This document shows positions 58,236-64,000 of a stretch of 64,000 nt of DNA, piece after piece. The stretch lies in the NCBI RefSeq assembly GCF_016862075.1, contig NZ_BOMG01000096.1, positions 62,001 to 126,000 on the forward strand, in the 5' to 3' direction. Below the pieces are notes generated by a model. The model had not been told where the DNA came from and ran no database searches. It worked only from the letters and a program-made list of their open reading frames with translations. The position numbers and the translations under genes are program-made. This DNA comes from Actinoplanes couchii (lineage in GTDB: Bacteria > Actinomycetota > Actinomycetes > Mycobacteriales > Micromonosporaceae). Positions within the stretch are counted from its first letter, which is position 1, and the number at the start of each line of letters is the position of its first letter.

Positions 58236-60995
58236 TTACCGCTGTCGCAGACCGGTTCTGGTTCGTAGGGCTTCGGCGTCCGGGTGGCCGAGGTCGTCGA
58301 GGATCTCCAGGGCCTGGCTCCAGGAGCGGGCCGCGGATGCTTCGTGGCCGGCTGCCTGTTCGGTGTCGCCCAGGTGGACCAGGGTGTCGGCCTCCAGGTA
58401 GCGGTCGCACACCACGCGGTACAGGCGCAGGGCGTGGCCGAACGACGTGCGGGCGTCGTCGTACGCGGCCAGGTGGTGTTGGGCGTAGCCCAGGCTGTCC
58501 CAGGCGGCCGCCTCGCCGTTCAGGTTGCCGGCCCGCCGCTGTTCGTCGATCGCGGCGTGGCACTCCCCCACGGCCTGATCAAAATCGCCCATCAGGATGT
58601 ACGTCCACCCGGTCTCGTTGTGCACGGTGGCCCGGCCGCGGATCTGCCCGATGCCGGTGTAGAGGTCGGCGGCGATCCGGTAGTGCTGCAGCGCGTCCCG
58701 GTGGTCGCCGCGCTGGTTGGCGAGGAAGGCCAGCAGCCGGTGGGTGAACGACAGGCCGTCGTGGTCGTCGATCTCGGTGAACAGGGCCACGGCCCGGCGC
58801 AGGTGTTCGTCGGCTTCGGGCCGGTTCTGCAGGCGGCCCTCGGCGAAGCCCAGCGATCGTTCGGCGCAGGCCAGGCCGTGCCGGTCGTCGTCTGCTTCGG
58901 CGGACCGGACCGCCGTGAGCTGGAGTTCGCGCTGGATCTGCCAGCGGCCGGTGCGGTCCAGGTGGGGTTCCAGGACGGTGGCCAGCTGCCAGCGGTACCG
59001 GTGGGACTCCGGATCGTCCTGCCGGGTGGTGGCGAGCAGCACCGGCAGCTCGTCGTCGATCCAGGCCAGCGCTGCGGCGGCATCGGCGAACGTGATCGGG
59101 GCGGCGTCCGGGTCCGGTGCGGCGGGCCGGAACGGGGTGCGGCCGGCGAACATCAGTTCCACCGCCGCGTACGCGCTGTGCAGGTAATGGTCGTGCAGCC
59201 GCTGCCGGGAGCCGGTGTCGGGGGCGGCGAGTGCGGTGCCATACGCCCGCAACAGGTCGTGGCATCCGTATCTGCCGACCGTGGGTTCGGTGATCAGGTG
59301 GGCGCGTAGCAGCTCGGTGAGTGGCGCCCGTAGTTCGGTCTCCGGCACTCCGGCGAGGACCGCCGCCGCGGTGGCCGAGCAGTCCGGGCCGGGGTGTGGG
59401 GCGAGCAGCCGGAACAGGCGGGCGGCAGCCGGGCTGAGCACCTGGTAGGACCAGTCGAAGACGCTGCGGGCGTCGGAGCGGGCGCTCTCGCCGGTGAACG
59501 CGCCGAGCCCGCCGCGGTGGCGACGCAGGTCGGCGACGATCGACGACAGCGGGAGGCCGGGGTTCATCGCGGCGCGGGCGCTGACCATGGCCAGGGCCAG
59601 CGGCAGCCGGCCGCAGTGCTCGACGATGCCGGCGACCGCGTCCGGTTCCCGGCCGGTGCGGCGGGCGCCGAGACGCCGGGTCAGCAGGTCGGTGGCCTCC
59701 GCGGTGGACAGCGGTTCCAGGGTGACCGTGCCGGCGCCGTGCCCGGCGACCAGGTCGACGAGCTGGTGGCGGCTGGTGACGACGGTGAGGCAGCCGGGCG
59801 CGCCGGGCAGCAGCGGCAGGACCTGGGCGCTGTCGCGGGCGTTGTCCAGCAGGATCAGGACGCGGCGGTCGGTGAGCAGGCTGCGGAACAGGGCGGATCG
59901 GGCGTCGAGGGTGGCCGGGACGTCCCCGGGTGCGATGCCGAGTGCTTCGAGCAGTGTGTGCAGCGCGTGGGCGGGGTTGACGGCGCCGTCGGGGTGGAAG
60001 CCGCGCAGGTCGAGGTGAAGCTGACCGTCGGGGTAGCGGCCGGCGATCCGGTGTGCCCAGTGCACGGCGAGGCTGGTCTTGCCGACTCCGGCCATGCCGC
60101 CGATGGTGACCACGGTGGCCCAGTCGATCTCGGTGAGCAGGGCGAGTTCCTCGTCGCGGCCGGTGAAGACGGGCAGGGCGGCGGGCAGTTGCGCGGGGCG
60201 TACCGCAGCGGGTGCGGGTTTCTTCGGGGTGGCCGGTTCCCGTTGCAGGACGCGCAGGTGGGCGGCCTGCAGTTCAGGGCCGGGGTCGAGGCCGAGTTCG
60301 TCGGCGAGCGCCTCCCGGATCCGCTGGTGGACGTCGAGGGCTTCGGCCTGGTGGCCGGTGGCGGCCAGCAGCAGCATCAGCCGGGACTGCAGGACTTCGT
60401 CGAGGGGGTGCTTCGCGGCGGTCTGCCGGGTCAGGTCGAGCACCCGGCCGGCGACCGCGGGGCCGGCGGCCGGGGCGGTCTCGGCGGCGGCTTTGACGGC
60501 GGCGAGCAGTTCGGCGTCGACGGTGGTGAACGCCGGGTGCGTGCGGATCTCGGCGGGCAGGCCGGCGGCGACCGGGCCCTGCCACAGGGCGAGCGCCTCG
60601 GTCAGCAGCTCGGCTGCCCGGCCCGGCTCGCCGGTGTGGCCGGCCTGTGCGCGCAGGGCCCGGAAGCGGCCCAGGTCCACCGAGTGCGGGTCGATGTCGA
60701 GCCGGTAGCCGCCGGCTCCGCGGATCAGCCACCGGGAGGTGCCGCGGACCGGCAGATCCGGGTCGAACAGGCGGCGCAGTGCTCCGATGTGCCGGTGCAC
60801 GACGTTGGCGGCGGTGTCCGGGGGCTGGGCGCCCCACAGGACGTCGACGATCTCGTGCAGTGGGACCGGGTGGCCGGCCCGGGTCAGCAGCAGTGCCAGG
60901 ATCGCCTGTTGTTTGGGGGGCCCGGGGTCGATCTCGGTGTCGCCGCGCCACCCTCGCACCGGGCCCAGCACGGCGAACGTCAGCGGTGCGCTCAA
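58236..60995 (-). CDS. AfsR/SARP-type regulator (BTAD, NB-ARC, TPR)
   Basis: A 919-residue transcriptional regulator of the AfsR type. N-terminal winged helix (LTFAVLGPVRGWRGDTEIDPGPPKQQAILALLL) and BTAD domain to about 260; an NB-ARC ATPase with Walker A IGGMAGVGKTSLA and sensor RVLILLDNARDS; C-terminal TPR repeats (GDHRDALQHYRIAADLY, GRATVHNETGWTYILMGDFDQA...). Such proteins switch on secondary-metabolism or developmental genes. The start appears to be TTG 60995, whose bases overlap the stop of a 12-codon upstream ORF. Beside an AAA-type ATPase gene. Confidence 0.88.
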   Translation of the reverse strand: MSAPLTFAVLGPVRGWRGDTEIDPGPPKQQAILALLLTRAGHPVPLHEIVDVLWGAQPPDTAANVVHRHIGALRRLFDPDLPVRGTSRWLIRGAGGYRLDIDPHSVDLGRFRALRAQAGHTGEPGRAAELLTEALALWQGPVAAGLPAEIRTHPAFTTVDAELLAAVKAAAETAPAAGPAVAGRVLDLTRQTAAKHPLDEVLQSRLMLLLAATGHQAEALDVHQRIREALADELGLDPGPELQAAHLRVLQREPATPKKPAPAAVRPAQLPAALPVFTGRDEELALLTEIDWATVVTIGGMAGVGKTSLAVHWAHRIAGRYPDGQLHLDLRGFHPDGAVNPAHALHTLLEALGIAPGDVPATLDARSALFRSLLTDRRVLILLDNARDSAQVLPLLPGAPGCLTVVTSRHQLVDLVAGHGAGTVTLEPLSTAEATDLLTRRLGARRTGREPDAVAGIVEHCGRLPLALAMVSARAAMNPGLPLSSIVADLRRHRGGLGAFTGESARSDARSVFDWSYQVLSPAAARLFRLLAPHPGPDCSATAAAVLAGVPETELRAPLTELLRAHLITEPTVGRYGCHDLLRAYGTALAAPDTGSRQRLHDHYLHSAYAAVELMFAGRTPFRPAAPDPDAAPITFADAAAALAWIDDELPVLLATTRQDDPESHRYRWQLATVLEPHLDRTGRWQIQRELQLTAVRSAEADDDRHGLACAERSLGFAEGRLQNRPEADEHLRRAVALFTEIDDHDGLSFTHRLLAFLANQRGDHRDALQHYRIAADLYTGIGQIRGRATVHNETGWTYILMGDFDQAVGECHAAIDEQRRAGNLNGEAAAWDSLGYAQHHLAAYDDARTSFGHALRLYRVVCDRYLEADTLVHLGDTEQAAGHEASAARSWSQALEILDDLGHPDAEALRTRTGLRQR

Positions 60996-61030
60996 CGGGC
61001 TGTGTGGCGGCGGAGGAACCGGGAGCGCAT
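60992..61030 (-). CDS. Possible 12-residue leader ORF coupled to the SARP gene
   Basis: ATG at 61030 opens MRSRFLRRHTAR and ends in TGA that overlaps the TTG start of the SARP gene (TTGA, 60992-60995). GAAAGG lies about 7 nt upstream of the ATG. It could deliver ribosomes to the weak TTG start; the basic peptide itself may have no function. Confidence 0.3.
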   Translation of the reverse strand: MRSRFLRRHTAR

Positions 61031-61122
61031 GGCGTGGCCTTTCGTCAACGGAAGGTCGGCGGTGCAGCCCGTCGAGGATATCGTCGGTTGCCCATCTCCT
61101 CCTCGTAGACTGACTAGTAACT

Positions 61123-61542
61123 CTACACGGGCCGAATCCAGGCGGGCAGACCCTTGGCCCCGGCCAGAACCCGGGCGGCCTCGGTCTCGGCCGCCGCCTC
61201 GATCTGGGCTCCGCGGCTGCGCAGCAGGTCGGCGAGGGCGGCCCGGGCCGGGATCAGCGGCCACGCCGCCCCGACCCGGGCGGCCTCGGCGATCACCTCG
61301 CGCAGACCCTGTTCGGCGGCGTCCAGGTCACCCTGACGGTGACGCAGCCGGGCCAGGTGGAGCTGGGCGTCCGGCATGGCCAGCGGCAGCCGGTGCGGCC
61401 GGTCGAGGAACCGCAGCAGCCGCAGTTCCAGGCCGTCGCACCGGCCGGTGGCCAGATCCAGGGCGAACGCGGTCAACTCGACCAGGGGCCGCAGCCGCTC
61501 GTAGTCGGCGTCGTCGACCAGCTGACGGCCGATGTCCAGCAT
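61123..61542 (-). CDS. C-terminal part of frameshifted AAA regulator ATPase
   Basis: A 139-residue reading (MLDIGRQLVDDADYERLRPLVE...EAARVLAGAKGLPAWIRPV) made of TPR-like helices that continue the 61473-63260 protein in another frame. Its family-like sequence actually begins before the ATG, at about 61600 (LPELGAQGALHVGDTGLAA). No LuxR-type HTH follows; the frame stops at 61123. Probably not a separate gene. Confidence 0.6.
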   Translation of the reverse strand: MLDIGRQLVDDADYERLRPLVELTAFALDLATGRCDGLELRLLRFLDRPHRLPLAMPDAQLHLARLRHRQGDLDAAEQGLREVIAEAARVGAAWPLIPARAALADLLRSRGAQIEAAAETEAARVLAGAKGLPAWIRPV

Positions 61543-63260
61543 CGCCGCGGCCAGCCCGGTGTCACCGACGTGCAGCGCCCCCTGGGCCCCCAGTTCAGGC
61601 AGGCGCGGGCGCGCTCACGCGGATGCCCGGCCAGGCCCGCGGCGGCGTCGGTGACCGCGCGGGCCGCGCCGGGGGCGCCGCTCTCCAGGAGCAGGGACAG
61701 GCGGGCGATCTCGACGGCCAGCACCGCGGACGGATCGCCGGAGTCGGCGGCGGCCCGGGCTGCCCGGGCGCAGTGGTCCTGGTGTTCGGTCAGGTGACGG
61801 TCGACGACGGTGTCGGGGGCGGACAGCACCGCCAGCGCGCGGGCCCTCCGGCCGTGGTGACGCAGGAAGGGCACGGCCCGTTCGATCTCCTGGTAACCGG
61901 CCCGGGCCTCGCCCTGCTGGCGCAGCATCCGGCCCAGGGCCAGGCCCAGTTCGCCACGGGCTCCGGGTGGCAGGCGGCGGTCGGCGATCAGGTCACGCAG
62001 TACCGGGATGGCGGAGGTCTGCGCCACGCTCTCGATGGCGGACCGGGCCAGTTTCCCGGCCAGCCGGACCCGGACCGGGCGGGGCAGGTCACGGTGGGCG
62101 ACGGCGTCGAGCAGGAAGCGGGCGGCGGTCGCGTCGTCGCCGCGGGCGGTGGCCAGGGCGGCTGCGGCCTCGGCATTGCGGACGTGGTCGGCGGGGCTGT
62201 CCGCCGCCCGGTAGTGGTGGGCGAGCCGGGCGTACGGGCGGGGCTGCTGCTCCTCGAGGAACCGGGCGGTACGCAGGTGCAGCAGCCGGCGGGTGACCGG
62301 GGGCAGCAGTTCGTGGACCACCTGCCGGGCCAGGGTGTGCCGGAACCACAGCCGCCCGTCCCGCTGGTGCAGGAAACCGGCTGCCCGGGCCCGGTTCAGG
62401 GCGGCGGTGATCGTACCGGCGCCGGTGTGCAGGATCGCGGACAGTGGGCGCGGGTCGGCGGCCTGGCCCAGCACCGCGGCCGCGCCGAGGATCTCCCGGC
62501 TGGTCTCGTCGAGACGGTTCAGGCGGGCCACCAGGACGTCCCGCAGCAGGGCGGGCACGGCGAGGGTGTCCGGGTGCCGCCGGTCGTGCCGGGCCCCGTC
62601 ACCGTCGCCGGTCAGGGACCGCACCACCTCCTCGACCAGGAACGGGATGCCCGCGGTGCGTTCGTAGAGGGAGGAGCCGGTGTCCGCGGACAGGGCCGCG
62701 GCGAGCCGTCCGACCTCCGCCCTGGTCAGCGGCGGCACCCGCAGGCGGGTCACCGCCGGGCCCGGGTGCCAGCCGGCGGGCAGCTCGTTGCTGCGCACGG
62801 TGATCAGCACCTTCAGGCCCGGGACCGGGTGGGCGCCCAGGTGGTCGATCAGGTCCAGGGTCGCCGGGTCGGCCATCTGCAGGTCCTCGATGGCCAGCGC
62901 CACCGGAGCGAGCGAGGCGAGCAGGGCCGCCGCCGCGCGCAGCAGCCGGGCGCGTTCGGCGTCCGGATCGGGCAGCGCCGACGGCAGCAGATCGGTCAGG
63001 GCGCCGGTGGCGTGTGCGACCCGGAGCCCGTCGATCAACGGCCCGAGCGGTTGCGGTTCGCGCAGGTCGTCGCAGTGGGCGACGATCACCGGCAGCCCGC
63101 CGTCGCGCAGCGACTCGGCGGCCAGGCGGCTCTTGCCGACGCCCGGCTCCCCGGTGAGGAGCACGAACGGCGCGGCGCGCACGGCGGCGAGCAGCCGGCG
63201 CCGGCCGATGAAGGGGCCGGGCGTGGGCAGCGCGAACAACGCGGTCAGCTGTGAGGACAC
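61473..63260 (-). CDS. AAA/LuxR-type regulator ATPase, truncated by apparent frameshift
   Basis: A 595-residue reading with the layout of MalT/LuxR-type large regulators: Walker A LLTGEPGVGKSRLAAE (about 34-49), Walker B VALAIEDLQMADP, sensor KVLITVRSNELP, then TPR-like helices. From about 61600 the last ~45 residues (RGRCTSVTPGWPRRCW...) are out of frame and the true continuation is at 61123-61542. The repaired protein would be about 710 residues and still lack the HTH. GTG at 63260. Confidence 0.72.
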   Translation of the reverse strand: MSSQLTALFALPTPGPFIGRRRLLAAVRAAPFVLLTGEPGVGKSRLAAESLRDGGLPVIVAHCDDLREPQPLGPLIDGLRVAHATGALTDLLPSALPDPDAERARLLRAAAALLASLAPVALAIEDLQMADPATLDLIDHLGAHPVPGLKVLITVRSNELPAGWHPGPAVTRLRVPPLTRAEVGRLAAALSADTGSSLYERTAGIPFLVEEVVRSLTGDGDGARHDRRHPDTLAVPALLRDVLVARLNRLDETSREILGAAAVLGQAADPRPLSAILHTGAGTITAALNRARAAGFLHQRDGRLWFRHTLARQVVHELLPPVTRRLLHLRTARFLEEQQPRPYARLAHHYRAADSPADHVRNAEAAAALATARGDDATAARFLLDAVAHRDLPRPVRVRLAGKLARSAIESVAQTSAIPVLRDLIADRRLPPGARGELGLALGRMLRQQGEARAGYQEIERAVPFLRHHGRRARALAVLSAPDTVVDRHLTEHQDHCARAARAAADSGDPSAVLAVEIARLSLLLESGAPGAARAVTDAAAGLAGHPRERARACLNWGPRGRCTSVTPGWPRRCWTSAVSWSTTPTTSGCGPWSS

Positions 63261-63407
63261 CGCAAAGGACAGTAGCGCGAACGGTTTCCGGCACCGGCGC
63301 GTTCGATTTCCGGATCGTTAACGTCCATGATCGACAACTGCCGCATCGATCACCGTGCTTGTAGCGTCACCCGCACTTCAAGCCTCTGATCGAGTCGAGG
63401 TACTACG

Positions 63408-64000
63408 TTGAGGATCTTCCCCATCGGCGGCGTCCTGGTGGTGCTGGCCGCGTTCGCGGTGACCCCGCCGGCGCACGCCCAGGCACCCACCGGCACCGCC
63501 CCCACATCATCGAGCACGACCATCACCCTGATCACCGGCGACCGGGTGACCGTCCGGCCCGGAGTCACCACGGTGGCGGGCCCGGCCGGTGAGCAGATCG
63601 GCGCGCACATCACCACCATCGGGCCGGACACCTACGTCTACCCCGACAGCGCCCTGCCGCACGTCGGCTCCGGCAAGCTGGACAAGCGGCTGTTCAACGT
63701 CTCCTACCTGCTACGGGAGGGGTACGCCGACTCCGCGACCACCCGGCTGCCGGTCATCCTCGGTTACTCGGGCAGCACCGCCGCCCTGCCGAAGGCCAGC
63801 ACCGCGGTCCGGTCGCTGCCGAGCATCAACGGGCGGGCGATCAGCACCGACCGTACCCGCGCGAAGGAATTCTGGTCCTCGGTCACGCAGCAGTCGAGCG
63901 GCATCAGCAGGGTGTGGCTGGACGGCCGGGTGCACGCCACCCTGTCCGACAGCGTGGCGCAGATCGGCGCCCCGGCGGTGTGGGCGGGCGGCAACACCGG
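63408..64000 (+). CDS. Secreted subtilisin-like (S8) protease, N-terminal part only
   Basis: The first about 197 residues of a secreted serine protease, running off the right edge. Signal peptide about 1-24 (VLVVLAAFAVTPPAHA|QA), then a propeptide with the S8 prodomain pattern: TITLITGDRVTV, YVYPDSALPHVGSGKLDKRLFNVSYL, and ISRVWLDGRVHATLSDSVAQIGAPAVW, right before the expected catalytic Asp. TTG at 63408 has GAGG 7 nt upstream; no ATG or GTG is in frame after the preceding stop. Confidence 0.78.
   Translation, partial: MRIFPIGGVLVVLAAFAVTPPAHAQAPTGTAPTSSSTTITLITGDRVTVRPGVTTVAGPAGEQIGAHITTIGPDTYVYPDSALPHVGSGKLDKRLFNVSYLLREGYADSATTRLPVILGYSGSTAALPKASTAVRSLPSINGRAISTDRTRAKEFWSSVTQQSSGISRVWLDGRVHATLSDSVAQIGAPAVWAGGNT

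Noticed and set aside
61123..61542. A separate small TPR gene
   Set aside because: Its sequence continues the neighbouring ATPase across a single-base shift and similarity begins upstream of its ATG.
59394..63254. A 1286-codon plus-strand open frame
   Set aside because: It is the mirror of the SARP and ATPase genes; its composition (Gly/Arg/Gln/Val-rich, no domains) is typical antisense of GC-rich coding DNA.
1..64000. CRISPR arrays, tRNA, rRNA, IS elements or prophage genes
   Set aside because: No repeated spacer pattern, no cloverleaf with CCA-type ends, no transposase or phage gene was recognised by eye. Small or diverged RNAs could be missed.

Overview
The window is very GC-rich, dense and bacterial. 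Codon third positions are strongly G/C biased, GTG and TTG starts are common, and genes often overlap by 4 nt (ATGA or GTGA). An AfsR/SARP-type regulator, secreted hydrolases, many TetR/LacI/MerR regulators and an ECF sigma factor point to a filamentous actinomycete. A chemoreceptor and an EAL protein suggest a motile member such as the Actinoplanes group (Micromonosporaceae). That placement is an inference; no rRNA or other marker gene is present.

Layout. 1-3.1 kb: leftward 4-hydroxyproline catabolic operon (DapA-family deaminase, ornithine cyclodeaminase-family reductase, ketoglutarate-semialdehyde dehydrogenase cut by the window edge) behind a palindromic operator. 3.2-8.6 kb: a shortened CoaD-like gene and mostly single small genes (zinc-motif protein, membrane protein, SRPBCC, DUF1963, SnoaL, MpaB-like, TetR, P-loop kinase). 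8.6-14 kb: CitA/CitB-type two-component system divergent from tctC-tctB-tctA, a tricarboxylate transporter it probably controls. 14-25.4 kb: Eis-like acetyltransferase, questin-oxidase-like protein, VOC and SnoaL proteins, a DUF4419 protein, DinB, a secreted alpha/beta hydrolase, a secreted M28 aminopeptidase, signal peptidase I and a lipoate-ligase-like protein. 25.4-29 kb: a leftward nucleotidyltransferase/unknown/DUF998 operon and a rightward WXG-type three-gene cluster of somewhat lower GC. 29-34.1 kb: PAS-EAL phosphodiesterase, a CopD/CtaG gene split by an apparent frameshift, and a chemoreceptor.

34.1-37.6 kb: a cobalamin riboswitch ahead of a nickel/peptide-type ABC importer (binding protein and two permeases, no ATPases). 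37.6-43.3 kb: GrpB-like protein, ECF sigma factor with its partner, a GH6 cellulase with a divergent LacI regulator and two CebR-like operators, and an old-yellow-enzyme reductase divergent from an ArsR regulator with a perfect operator. 43.3-45.1 kb: a second cobalamin riboswitch, on the minus strand, ahead of a CarH-like MerR regulator that has lost the B12-ligating histidine, coupled to a FhuF-like [2Fe-2S] protein. This is the most interesting locus here. 45.2-48.7 kb: two unknown genes, a PepSY membrane protein and a GNAT gene. 48.7-53.4 kb: an acyl-CoA/amidohydrolase operon controlled by a divergent TetR gene with a palindromic operator and probably a leaderless transcript. 53.4-58.2 kb: nucleotidyltransferase, DUF1963-like protein, pentapeptide-repeat membrane protein, LacI regulator and a frameshifted small gene. 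58.2-63.3 kb: a large SARP/NB-ARC/TPR regulator with a short coupled leader ORF, next to a frameshifted AAA regulator ATPase. 63.4 kb to the edge: start of a secreted S8 protease.

No insertion sequence, prophage, CRISPR array, tRNA or rRNA was seen. Three genes (31.6, 58.1 and 61.6 kb) read as single-base frameshifts in GC runs, so assembly error is a live explanation. All functions are read from motifs and family knowledge; no searches were run.
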